From: Hansfordia pulvinata
Lineage: Eukaryota > Ascomycota > Sordariomycetes > Xylariales
Reading direction: 5' to 3'
DNA length: 64,000 nt
Assembly: GCA_006538405.1 (NCBI GenBank)
Contig: BJKQ01000016.1
Span: 496,001-560,000, forward strand
The notes beneath the pieces were generated by a model. That model made no database searches. It saw only the letters and a list, made by a program, of their open reading frames with translations, and was not told the DNA's origin. Of this stretch, positions 10,488-25,200 are shown in pieces. Numbering within the stretch: the first letter of the stretch is position 1; each line of letters starts with the position of its first letter. The translations under genes were made by a program, and so were the position numbers.

Positions 10488-11936
10488 ATGCCACACGGCA
10501 CCGCCAATACTCGAGTTCCAATTCCACCAGCAACATCAGGCGTCATGTCCCTCACCCGAGGAGCAGCCACGGATCCCCGGGTCGACAGCGCCGACGAGTC
10601 GACGATAGACATCCCCGTAAATTCCGCCCAGATCAAGATACCCGAATCAGAACGCCGAAATGACGACGGACTCGCAGACAGCCAGCCGGCTCCAGATGAG
10701 AAGGCAGCGAAGGCCCCGCCTGCCGTGCCCGATGGCGGCTGGGTGGCGTGGATGCAGGTCTTTGGGTCCTTTGTCATCATGGTAAACACATGGGGCTTGA
10801 TCAACACGTTCGGCGTTTACCAGACATTCTACGAGACAGAGCTGCTCAAGGACAGAAGCTCGTCGGACATTAGCTGGATCGGCTCGCTCCAGGGCGCCCT
10901 CCTCCTGATACTGGGCTCCGTGTCCGGCCCCCTATTCGACCTGGGGTACTTCCGAGCCCTCATCAGCGTCGGCCTGTTCATGATTGTCTTTGGCCAGTTC
11001 ATGACCTCCCTCTGCACCCAGTACTGGCAGGTCCTGCTCGCGCAGGGCTTCTGCATCGGCATCGGCTGCGGGCTGCTGTTCCTGCCCTCGGCCGCCATCC
11101 TCAGCCAATACTTCGCCAAGCGCCGCGCCATCGCGCTGGGGCTGCAGTCGGTCGGCTCGCCGCTGGCCGGCATCGTGTTCCCCATCATCTTCACCCGGCT
11201 GCAGCCTCTCGTCGGCTTCGGCTGGGCCACGCGCGTCATCGCCTTCATCATCCTGGGCCTGTCAGTGATCCCGCTCGTGTCGATGCGGCCCCGGGCGCCG
11301 CCGCCCAAGGCCAAGCGCAGCCTGGTCGACCGCAAGGCCCTGCAGGACCCCGCGTTCCTGGCCTTCAGCGTCGGCGGCCTCTTCGCGTTCGCCGGCCTGT
11401 ACGTGCCCTACTTCTACGTGCAGCTGTACGCCATCCAGCACCGGACGACCAGCGAGGCCATGGCGGGCTACCTCGTGACGCTGCTCAACGCGGGCAGCGT
11501 CTTTGGGCGCCTGCTGCCCAACTTCCTGGCCGACTACCTGGGCAGCATGAACATGCTGGTGGCCACGACGGTCGGGGCCGCGGCGCTGGCCTTTGGGTGG
11601 ATGGGCGTGCGCGACGAGGCGGGCCTGGTCGTGTTCACGCTGCTCTTCGGCTTCTTCAACGGCGGCTGCACCAGCCTGCCGCCCAGCGCCGTGGTGCCGC
11701 TCACGCCGGACCTGAGCATGCTGGGCACGCGAATGGGCATGGCCTTCGTTTTTTTCGGCGTCGCCGTGCTGGTGGGCACGCCCATCGCCGGCGCGATCCT
11801 CGGCAGCGACGGCGCGGGGGCCAACTGGCTTCCGCTCATGGGCTTCTCTGGGGCCACGCTGGCGTTTGGTGCGCTGTTGTTCTTGACTGCCCATCTGATC
11901 TTCTTGTGGGGAAAGAAGAAGACTGGACGGGCGTAG
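10488..11936 (+). CDS. MFS transporter, monocarboxylate-transporter-like (MCT) family
   Basis: A single exon encodes 482 residues. After a hydrophilic, probably cytosolic N-terminus (1-80) comes the PDGGW motif (81-85) that opens the first helix in fungal MCT-type major-facilitator proteins. About twelve hydrophobic segments follow, with a central basic loop (PKAKRSLVDRK) between the two six-helix halves. Motifs usual for the family are visible: RRAIALGL after helix 4, and the Gly/Pro-rich segment FFNGGCTSLPPSAV in the second half. Such proteins move monocarboxylates or other small organic acids across the plasma membrane, usually with protons; the substrate cannot be read from sequence. Start could be 10488 or the ATG at 10545; the difference lies in the disordered tail. 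The coding sequence is strongly GC-biased at third positions, which produces long shadow ORFs on the other strand. No biosynthetic neighbours indicate its role. Confidence 0.93.
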   Translation: MPHGTANTRVPIPPATSGVMSLTRGAATDPRVDSADESTIDIPVNSAQIKIPESERRNDDGLADSQPAPDEKAAKAPPAVPDGGWVAWMQVFGSFVIMVNTWGLINTFGVYQTFYETELLKDRSSSDISWIGSLQGALLLILGSVSGPLFDLGYFRALISVGLFMIVFGQFMTSLCTQYWQVLLAQGFCIGIGCGLLFLPSAAILSQYFAKRRAIALGLQSVGSPLAGIVFPIIFTRLQPLVGFGWATRVIAFIILGLSVIPLVSMRPRAPPPKAKRSLVDRKALQDPAFLAFSVGGLFAFAGLYVPYFYVQLYAIQHRTTSEAMAGYLVTLLNAGSVFGRLLPNFLADYLGSMNMLVATTVGAAALAFGWMGVRDEAGLVVFTLLFGFFNGGCTSLPPSAVVPLTPDLSMLGTRMGMAFVFFGVAVLVGTPIAGAILGSDGAGANWLPLMGFSGATLAFGALLFLTAHLIFLWGKKKTGRA

Positions 11937-14900
11937 AAGATGTTGAGCAGAAGGATGGCTTACCGTTCAAGGTGGTTGGCAGAAGAGCGTCTTCGCATTG
12001 GAAGACGGCTCACGACTAGGGCAGCGGCCAGCCACTTGGTCCGGATCGTCGTAAGGGAGAGCCCCGCGTCGTGGAGGTCGATTGCTTATCGACGGGTACT
12101 GATCCTGTGCCCTTCCGGCACGCGGTGTCCCATTTTCCAGCAGTGGGCATTGCCGTGTGCTGGATGCCGAATGAAGTTGCGCACCTGACCTACACGCCGG
12201 CCGAAATCGAACTTTGGGCATGGATTTGCACATGTACCGTGATATGATAGAACAGTATGTAATGAGACGTGTACATTTGAACCTTCTGAGAGAATCCAAG
12301 ATCCATTTGTGCACTGCTTTTAGTCGACAATGCCACTCCATGAACTCGGGACCATCAAGTGGAGAGGGCCAAATATTGAGAGGAAGATGCCATACGTCGA
12401 CACGTGTGATAACATTGAATGCATGTTGTCAAATACCCGCATTACCTAGTAACTTTGGTGTACTCGTATTGTATGATGTCCGTGGATAATAGCACGACGC
12501 CGGGTCCTGGAAAAGGGACCAAGTAGGTACCGTACCTTGCAATACGTAAACCTTGTCCGGGTCGTGATTTCCATTTTACCTGAGATACGTACAATCTACT
12601 TACTCTACCTTCACTAAGGTAGGCATCTTGGTTAGGTGATAGGTACCTACCCTTACAGGTATGGATGGATGTTATCTGGTGTTCCCGTCCCAGGGCCGAG
12701 GAAGGAGCAAGGGGCACAATGCGTTGATAACCAGTGTGTGACTTCCCGAAGCAGGCAGGAGCAATCTAGAAGACAGGCAGAAGTCGCACCCACGGATCAA
12801 GCTTCTGCAAAGTACCTGTTACGGTGGTCCTCGACCACAATCTCGATTCCTTCTAACCCTCATGCAGCTGCTTGTCGCAAGCTTGTCCACCAAATGACTT
12901 TGAATCGGGAGCCTCTCCTCTGCCCCGCGGCTACCGAGGCCCGGCAACACGGCGCCGCCTACCTCTCCCGGACTCGCCGCCCTTTGTGTCGTGGTGGTGC
13001 CAACCTCGGGTCTGCCCAGCAGCTTGTCTCTGGAACGGAGGAAACGGCACGTCACGTCTTACCAGCAACACAGGCCCTTCTGCTCACCAGGCCAGGCCAC
13101 AAATGAGTACGAGCAGGGCCTTGTCAGACCTTGATCCCGTGTGCGGCTTCCCATGCCATCTCGAGGGGAGTCTTCCCCCAGAACGCTTGGCTCCGACAGC
13201 GCGACCACCCTCAAAACCCCCACCTCGTCCCTCGGTGAATCTTGGCGCCCCGGGTCGAGACTGGGAATCGCCATCTACTCGTACTTGTCTACGAGTGCTC
13301 GCACTTCGGGAAGTATCCCGCGCGCTTTTGATTCGCCAAAGACCAGCTGCAGGCCATCTGCCAATGAATCTGGGGATAGGAGGCCGCGGGATGTCACCTG
13401 TTCCCGCATCCCAAGTCGTGACGTATGGTTCCTGCTGTCCGCCGCTACCCTCCTCTCACGCGCAGCCTCCCGCCTGCAGAATCCGGTGCCAGTCCGGTCG
13501 GCAGACTCCGCTGGAGCGTCCTCCGCCTCGGTGCCTCCGCCTTGCCTCGCCCGCACGAGTGCGCTGGGCCCGGTCAGCTCGGAGAACGCGAGGAGAAGAC
13601 GCACGGGGGTCGCCCACGGCCTGCCAAGGGAGGTGCTGACGTGTTAGGCCTGCATGCAACACGCTGCACCGGGTGCAGAGAAAAGGGTCCTGCACCCCAC
13701 CGAGACTATATCAGTGAGCCAGTCAGAGCGGCTCAGCGACCGCGCCGTCCGAACCTGCCCTTCCCCTGGCAACACAACCAGGCATCCCCGGCCTCACACG
13801 CAGCTGGCCGGAGCCGTACGAGAGGTAGCAGCGGCACGCCTGCAGCGGGTCTTCCCGCCTACCGGCGCCAGCCGTGGCTGGCCACGTTCGGCGCCTCCAT
13901 GCCATCGCCTCGAGGAGATGGAAAACCACTGTCCTCCCCTACAAGCTGCTGACCTCGAGCACCTCCCAGTATGCCTTCCACCAAAGAGCATGCTCATGTG
14001 GTAAATGTCTCATGGCAGTCCAGCGAGGTTTCGAGTACTGATGTAGTCCGCATAGCGACTCCTCACAATGCGCTGCAGCTTCCCCCTTCGACAAACCTGT
14101 ATACAAGGCAGCCTAAAAGTGGTAGGCCAGGCAAACGCTTGTGGGGTCGGCAGGGTCCCAGACAGCACGGAAAGGCCGCCGGGCGCGCCCCGTAGTAGTT
14201 AGTTCGAATAAGTCAGATGGATTTCATGGCGGATGCCAAGGCTTGCTTCCAAAATCGCTCGTTCTCTCGGGATAAGTGTTGCAGTCAACCTAGCGAGCTG
14301 GAATACAAGGTAGTGCGAGCGCCGAAAATCATACGACTAGTAGAAGAAGTTCTGCCATGATACCAGGGTGTCTACCACTCGTAATCGTGCACACGACGGC
14401 CTAACAAGAATACTCGCAAGAGGCGTGAGGTGCATATGAGACAAGTACGAGTAATCGCGACCGTCGCCTGGCAGGCTTTGAGTCTGTTTTGCAGGGCGCG
14501 GCTTGGTCGCTTCGACCTCGCCAGATTTGCCCGGGGAACACATTGCGCCGTGTCGTCACCTTGCAGTCACAATGCTGTTGTTTGACACTTGGATCTCCTC
14601 GAGACAAGGTGCCATTAGGCCGCCGGCACTGCCGCCAAACCTTCAGTCCGGTGCGCACCTGCGCATGCAAGTGTCTCCGTGATTACTCTGGACTTCGTGT
14701 CGCGGCCCCATCTCAACTGGGGCCAGAATACTCCATAGTTATGGGCAGGTCCGAAGGCTTCGGGACTACCACCGGTGCCCTCCGAGTCTCTGATTGGTCC
14801 AGCCCGGCATCCTAAATAGTAGGCTCCTTTTTGGGACCATCGCTCGCAGCCAATCTCCAGACTCGTCGCCTCTGACCGTGGGTCTTGGTTTTTTCGCGCT

Positions 14901-15110
14901 AGAACTGACAGCTCTGGGCTTGACTCTTCCGTATGACCTCGAAGCCAGGAGTGTGGGTGGGGGCATGGGCTCAGGGCCACTGCCGCGATATCATCCTCCA
15001 ACTGCCCCTCCTCTTCCAAGGCTCTTTACTCTCACCTGCTGGACCTGCTCGCGAGATACCCTATACACCGAGAAAAAGGTGACAAGAGATTCACGTCGTG
15101 AGGTATGATC
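11937..15110. other. Intergenic tract, no gene seen
   Basis: About 3.2 kb without a supportable gene. Several overlapping ORFs between 12870 and 13950 on both strands are basic, Pro/Ser/Arg-rich and domain-free, as expected of GC-rich non-coding DNA. TACGAGTA-type motifs occur near 12459, 13273, 13286, 14375 and 14446, and GTAGGTAC-type motifs near 12520 and 12640. Confidence 0.55.
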
Positions 15111-15597
15111 ATGGATCGCAAGTACGCCCGCTTGCTCCCAGCTCCCGCGGCTGGGGCCGGCCAGTCTGTTCCGGAGCCAGAGCTCGGCGCTTCGGCCCCG
15201 CGCGCTGCCATCTCTGTCGCTTGTCAAAGTTGCCGCAAGAAGAAGACCAAGGTTCGTTGAGATTCCTAAAGACTACGCCCGGCGGTCTATGGACGGGATG
15301 CTAACGCCGACTCAGTGCGATGGCCGACGCCCCGTGTGCGGTCGCTGCTCTGCCCGACGGGCGGAGTGCGCCTACGACGACCAGCGGGGGACGTCGAGCC
15401 TGGTATCACTCAGGCGGAGGCAGAAGGACCTGGAGCAGGAGATACGCCAGCTTCGCGAGCTGCTCAACATGGTCCAGGTGAAGCCCGAAGCCGAGGCGCA
15501 GGAGATCTTCCGCCGGATCCGGGCCTGCGGAGAACCAACAGACGTCCTCGACCATGTTCGGCAAGCCGATTATCTTCTGCCCGGGCAGAAGGCGTGA
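15111..15597 (+). CDS. Short Zn(II)2Cys6 DNA-binding protein, possibly a truncated transcription factor
   Basis: Exons 15111-15251 and 15316-15597 give 140 residues. The 64-bp phase-0 intron (GTTCGT...CTAAC...CAG) splits the zinc cluster between the basic hexapeptide and the third Cys. Spliced, the cluster is perfect: Cys38-x2-Cys41-x6-Cys48-x6-Cys55-x2-Cys58-x6-Cys65, with the basic RKKKTK loop. A linker and coiled-coil-like segment (about 75-100, RRRQKDLEQEIRQLRELL) suited to dimerisation follow, then a stretch like that in the regulator at 36162-38497 (EAQEIFRRIRACGEPTDVL here, ESQDIFRSVRAGVDPESIL there). The protein stops just after that point. Family members are normally 500-900 residues with a C-terminal regulatory domain, and I find no further exon or relic downstream. 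It may be a degenerate gene, or a short protein able to bind DNA without activating. Confidence 0.72.
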
Positions 15598-17536
15598 AAA
15601 GGGTATTCGGCTTCTTTATCTTCGTTGTTCATTGATTGATACGTCTGGGTATCGGGCGGCAGCAAGTCGAGACTATCCCTCCCGCCTTGTTTTTCTTGAG
15701 CGTTCTCGCGAAGCGGGGTTTGTGCTGGGAGGAGTTGCGATTGTTGATCTGAAGGGCCATGGCCTCCGGGGGGAGGTTCCAAACACTTGCCACATGGGCC
15801 CAGGTTTCCGGGGCGTCTTCGCGAAAATTACAGCGAGTTAGCATCTTCCCGTCACATGACGCATGTTGGGCAAGCCTGGAGTTTCACCATAACATTACAA
15901 TAATATTCGGCTTACACATACTCACGGCCACGACAGCCTTGCCTCGGAACCCGGTAGACGCAACTCACACTCACTTCAAGGTAGCAGGTCGCACCTCGAC
16001 GCCAGGGACTTGGATCGACCCTTAACGCGCACCGCTGGGCTTAAGACGAGCTGGTCGCTGTCTTGGAGTGGGGCCGCACTGCTATCCTCGACAGGCATTG
16101 CGCGGGCGTTCACCGCAAAGTCTGCACCCGGTGGTTTAGTCGCGCTGCCGACGGAGAGCTGGCTCTCGAAAGCGGGCTCCCAGTGCGGGCTTTCGCAGCA
16201 TGTCTTAGCTGCTGCGGCGCATGGCTTCCGTCTCGGAAGAAACTCCGGCGCCCGGCATGCCAGCTCGCCGCCCGGTAGACACGAAGGGATCTGTCGGCTG
16301 TGTGGTCGCGACCGTTCTGCGGATACCAGGCAGGTGCGCAAGCTGCTCCTAGTGAGAATGGCATTGGCCTCTTGGTAGGTCTGGTCAGCAGGGTACCTTA
16401 CAGCGAGCAGAGTGAACATGCGCCCGTCGATGCAGGCGCCGAGAGGGGGTTCTTCCATTGATCTGAGTGATCTGGGCAGGTCCACCAATGGCAGCCGGCG
16501 GAGATATCACCGGCCGCTGGGCTCCAGCGCCGTCACATTGCAGGCGTCTTGCATAAGCCTAACAGCGCCGGGTCTGTATTTTTTCTGTTTCTCCTTGCAC
16601 AAACGACATGACGTGGTGGTCGCCTCGGTCGCTGCCCAGTAAGAGTGGGCGGTTCGAGCATTGCTCCTTTTGGCCTGAGCGTGTGCTAACTCTCAACAAC
16701 CGGGGCCTTGCAGGGATGGGGGCCTTACAGGGATGCCAGTCGGCAATCGAGTACTCGTACGAGTACTCGCAGACCGCGTGGCCCAGTGTCACTGAGAGGA
16801 GGAGCCCGGGCCGCTGCCAAAGGGCAGCCCAGTTCTGACGCAATTCTTCATACTCGAACATGCGCTGCAGTGTCGCCACCCGCGGTGTCGAGGATGAGCC
16901 GTGTTAGGACGATGGCTTCCGGCTCAGGTGGCGGAAGCTTCTCGACTGAGTGTGCTCTTTGGGATTCTTGTTCGATTGCTCTTGTGGCCTCTCTTGTTTT
17001 TGGCGTCCAAGGATCCCAAGGAGCGAGCCATGGTGGCCGTCTACACGGTGGTGGCGATAGTCCGGGGATGGCAAGTGGCGAATCGTGACCTTTTTTTGTA
17101 AATCCTCCTCCACAACCAGCGAGCGACCGACGGAGCCCACGATGGGTGATTTTCGCTGCTTTCCCGAGCATTGCGGTTTCCTGGGCTTCTCTTTCCTCCC
17201 TTCAGACTTCTTCGCACCAATACCACCATCATCATCACCACCACCACAGTCGAGTCCCTCAAGTCCAGAGGGAGGAAACAAGAAGAATCACGTCCTTGTC
17301 GAGTCCGGAACCCGACGACAGCGATCTCGTGGGTGCCACTGTCGAGCCGACAAGACCTGGCCCGGAAGCCTCCGCAATATCGATCAACCGGACCAGGAGA
17401 AGACCTTCACTTGGCCGACCGATCGACCGATTGGTGGAGAGTCGACTGGCCTCCGATACGGTTCTGCGATATTCGGGCGCGCCGCTCTCCCTCGGAGGAG
17501 AAGAACGAACGAGAAAAGAACGAAGAGCAAGAAGAG
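15598..17536. other. Intergenic tract with a 22-bp perfect palindrome
   Basis: No fungal transcription-factor domain remnant was recognised downstream of the short zinc-cluster gene. The tract includes the 22-bp palindrome 16748-16769 and, at 17205-17260, a CAC/CAT-rich and pyrimidine-rich stretch that is probably promoter or 5' leader for the gene at 17537. Other ORFs lack domain support. Confidence 0.5.
16748..16769. repeat. 22-bp perfect palindrome of the TACTCGTA family
   Basis: The sequence CGAGTACTCGTACGAGTACT plus CG equals its own reverse complement across all 22 positions. It is the longest member of the dispersed TACGAGTA/TACTCGTA family in the window. It could extrude as a cruciform or bind a dimeric protein; no function is known to me. 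Confidence 0.85.
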
Positions 17537-18240
17537 ATGCAGACGTACGAGGGCACGTGGCGCAAGCGCCTGCTCATCCCCAGCTGGGTGCTGCAGATAG
17601 CGTGCGCGGGCATTATGAGCGCTTCCAATGCGATTGCGGTGGCAGGCGCCGAGGTGGTCAAGATGGAATCGAGCAAGCAGGACCTCGACGACACGTTTGG
17701 GCCCGAGACCATGGACGAGATCAACGCTGCCGAGTGAGTTGCCGCCAGTTTTTCCGCGCCTGCCTCTTTTTGCTCTGCGTTTCGTATTCGCAGCAACAGG
17801 ACTTGAGAACAGTTGCTGTATTCTATTTCACTTTTTTTTGTTTTCCCCATATCCTTGAGTGCTAACAAGAAGATGACAGGATCTTCTCCGCGGTGCTGCT
17901 GGCCTTCAGCATCCTAACGCTGGTGCTGGTCTCAGTCGAGATAGTGCTGTACAAGCGGCAGCGGCTGACGCCGGCGGTGCTGCTGTGCTTTGCGGTGGTC
18001 AAGTCGGTGGTGTGGAGCGTGTACATGGTCGTCGCGGGCCTGTCTATCGGCAACTCGGCCAATGGGTATAGCATCCTGTCGCTGGTGCTTTGCACGTGGC
18101 TGCTGGCCGCCAGCGTGCAGCAGGCCGTCGTGGCCGGGCGGACCCTCCGCCAGCAGCGGCGGGCCAACCCGGGCTTCAACGCCGAGCTGGGCCAGTGGAA
18201 GGCCACGAGGGCCGAGTCGCTGCATAGCGAGGCCAGGTAA
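17537..18240 (+). CDS. Four-helix integral membrane protein, uncharacterised fungal family
   Basis: Exons 17537-17733 and 17880-18240 encode 185 residues. The 146-bp intron has GTGAGT, GCTAAC and ACAG and splits a Glu codon (GA|G). Four hydrophobic segments are visible: about 11-38 (LLIPSWVLQIACAGIM...), 67-90 (IFSAVLLAFSILTLVLVSVEI), 101-125 and 130-155. A charged loop (KMESSKQDLDDTFGPETMDEINAAE) lies between helices 1 and 2, and a short basic hydrophilic tail follows helix 4. The layout resembles small tetraspan-type fungal membrane proteins, but no named family is recognised. The splice model is well supported because the second helix begins exactly at the exon junction. Upstream in-frame sequence is His/Thr-rich and probably untranslated. 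Confidence 0.75.
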
Positions 18241-22248
<4,008 letters not shown>

Positions 22249-22400
22249 GAAAGAGGTGGCGGTCGGTCGATTCTCAGTTCAGAGTAAATGGATAGGTTGC
22301 ACTGTGTCGATGGGTCCAAACTCGCTGAGGCAGATGGTGTCCACACGAACAAGCAAATGATGAGGCAGATCAGCGAGCAACCGTCTTTCAAGCGAGAGCC

Positions 22401-25200
22401 TCAATAACCCGTGTCAGCCCCCACGGGCCAAGGGGATAGGTTCGTCGAATTCCAGGTGATGAGTTCTGACATCTCACCCGCCACACGAGCATAGTCGTGG
22501 GAAGAAACCGCAACTGGTTCCCCAGTTGGCCCCGTTTCAGTATCGAGCATAGACACAGCGTTAGACTGCATATACCCTTGCGAATTCTGAACAGGTCCGG
22601 CTGCAAATGGGACCTGGAAAGGCGCCGGCGCCAGGGACGATTGCTGATTAGTCGTGGCGTCCATAGCGGAGTCGATACTCCCCATCACCGGTACGTTCTG
22701 CGCGAAGCCGCCTTGAATAGGTGGCTGGCTCTGATCCCGCGGAAGCGTGGGAGAAATGGAGGACGCAGCCAACTGAGCCTCGACTTCCATACGAGCGCGG
22801 CGAAAAGGAGAGAAATGATTGAGGAAGTTCTCGTCAGGCGAACCGGTGACCTCTGGAGGCTGTCCGTCCCCCTGTCTGCACATCGTCATTGTCAGAACGG
22901 TCCCACGCGTAATGAGAGGATGAGAGGCTTCCACCTACGAGCTTGGGTATTCGTGTTGATACTCGGCTGCCAAATTGCGGTACCCGAAACGTACCAGAAG
23001 AGGGAGGATCGCACGGTTCTGCCAGCGTTGTCAGTGATCATGCGAGGTGACAGAGTCGTCGTGGCTTACATATATCTTGGACGCTTCTTCAAACTGCAAC
23101 ATGGATCCCATAAAGTTCAGGTTCGTTCTTATATCATGTAGGGTCTGTTCTTGGTCCATCTGGTTCTGCTTTGAAGAGGTTGCCGAATGCACTATCAATA
23201 TTTTGAGCGATTCGAAGGCCGCGTGGGTGCAGAAGGGGTCGCGAAAGGCCTCCTTGCCAGCCAACATGCCCTGTCGTATTAGATCAGGTATTTGATCGGC
23301 GTGATGTCGACATCTGGCCTGACACTGAGCCACAAATACCGGAGGTGCTCTTCTGAAGGCAGCGGAGAGCGGGAAGTTAAATCCAGGTAAAGATATTCGA
23401 GTAAGGTCGAAGAGGGTGGCGTTGAAAAGAAAATGCAAGAAGTAGACGTTTGCAAGCATGAGGTCTTCGGTTTGGGCGGCCAAATTGGATGGTGTTGCGC
23501 GATGGGCTTCTGGCAGGTTATGATACCAAGATTCAAGCCTACCTATTAAGCCAAGAAAGGGGGACTGCAAGTCGTTGATTTCTGTGGGCGGATTACCATC
23601 TCTGATCATCCTGCTTTGTGTCAGCAAATACCACGGCGAAAACCTGACGAGTCGGAGCGGAATCTACCGGTGAGCCTGTGTCCGCAGTCGCATCAATACC
23701 ACGGCCTGTGCTTGAAGACCAAACTGACTGCAAAGACTCAAATCCACGGAAGAATCGATGGCCTGGAGATAGTAGGTAGGAGACACTGCTCGAGATATAA
23801 AGTCTGCGTCTGGGCAAGGCAAAGGGACCTGAGGGATGTCGTTTCGCCAAGTAAGATTCTTGTCCACTCCGGAACCAACGAAAGAGTCCAGTATGAAGCA
23901 GGACCAAAGTGTTCTTCTCTCTGACTCAATGGCGGTGACCTCCGACTTTTGCGTTGAATTCCGATGTGGTGAATCCAGGTTCAGGAGACGAATGATGCGG
24001 TAGCAGTGCCCAACCAGGATGAAGGCCAGAGCATGTCTATCAATCACTATACTGTATTCGCAAAGCAAGACTAATGCCTTTCGGAAACAGAGCGTCAGTT
24101 TAATAAGATCAAGGAACGGAGGGCAGACACACCATCAAATTCCGAATTGAGCCCATCTCGATGCTGGTCATCAGTTGAACCCTCGCCTTCTCGGCCCAGG
24201 AGAACCCAGGAACGAGTGTTGGTGGGGGCGGTCGGCTTCCGGACAAGCTATAGAAAAGGGCCCTGCATCTGTCGTTAGCAGAGTCTTAGACCGGTGAGGA
24301 CATTCTGCATTGGAATGAGCTACCTAGCGCCCAGAGCAAACATCGCCGCCACGAGCGGCTCTGAGTAATCATTGATCGCAGTCCCTGTATCGAGCGAGAA
24401 CATGAAGTCTGGCTCATGAATAAAGGCCAAGCAACGCAGCCTGTGAACACTGTTGAAGTAGGAAGTTGCAAGTAAACGCTGGGACTCGAGATCTGCGGGT
24501 AATGATTTGGCATAGAACCTGGAAGAATAGTATCAGCATGCAGTCCAGGTCACGACACAATATCCAGGCGGTGCCCTGCGTAGATTGACCTACCAATGAT
24601 CAGGGTTCGCGGTCGCAGCGTCGATAGTGGCTTTCACCTGCGGGTCTTCACCAGAGCCAGCTGCGGCGGAGCCTGGCGAGCCTCCAGGAACTCCATGGGG
24701 GGAGGCCGCGTCTTCGGAATCGACCTGCTTGCCTTGATAGACACACTGTAGTCCTCTCTGGAGACATCTGCGACAGGTGGGCTTGGTACGAGAACACCTG
24801 CTTTTACTAGCCTTGCATTCCTCGCATGAGCCAATCCGCCTTTTCTCGACACCGGCGGCGCGAAAAATGCTCTCGAGCGAGGGCTTGCCTGGCCCGGCCT
24901 GGTTGTCGTAGCCTGGGCAATCGATTCTCAGGCGAACACAGTTGGCGCAAGCCGGAACGTCTCTGCTGCAGCGGACTTTGCGCTCCTTGCAGACCATGCA
25001 AGCTACGGCAGGAAGTCAGTCGGACATGCGTGAAGAAGACTTGATGGGTGGAAGTTCAATAGAGGATACAAGAGGCAAAGCAGGGCAGGTCAGGGTTTGG
25101 GAGCGGGACAGTAGAAGCCCATGATGAAAACGCGGCAGAGGAGAGGGTCAATAGTACCTGGCCCAAGCTGAGGAGCTGCCGGGTTGCTTGATTCGGCCAT
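22401..25200 (-). CDS. Transcription factor with two tandem Zn(II)2Cys6 clusters and fungal regulatory domain
   Basis: Seven exons in transcription order: 25200-25158, 25002-24594, 24518-24324, 24268-24133, 24077-23668, 23610-23070 and 22871-22401, giving 734 residues. All junction phases agree. Two complete zinc clusters sit side by side near the N-terminus: Cys16-x2-Cys19-x6-Cys26-x6-Cys33-x2-Cys36-x6-Cys43, and Cys74-x2-Cys77-x6-Cys84-x6-Cys91-x2-Cys94-x6-Cys101, each with basic residues between its second and third Cys (KERKVR, KASKSR). Most family members have one. A Ser/Gly-rich linker follows, then the helical fungal_trans-type domain (about 150-550; typical pieces are SYFNSVHRLRCLAFIHEPDF and ESERRTLWSCFILDSF) and a Gln/Ser/Pro-rich C-terminal tail that may activate transcription. 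The nuclear regulator role is family knowledge; its targets are unknown, with the convergent sulfatase the nearest candidate. Weakest points are the 198-bp last intron and the choice between two nearby acceptors at 23610. Confidence 0.85.

Noticed and set aside
11262..11894. 210-residue minus-strand ORF inside the MFS transporter
   Set aside because: Antisense shadow caused by the high third-position GC of the transporter.
12872..13952. Several overlapping ORFs up to 255 residues on both strands
   Set aside because: Low-complexity Pro/Arg/Ser composition in every frame, no domains and no splice-linked extension.
15976..16488. 170-residue minus-strand ORF, considered as a missing part of the zinc-cluster regulator
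   Set aside because: Wrong strand and no resemblance to a fungal transcription-factor regulatory domain.
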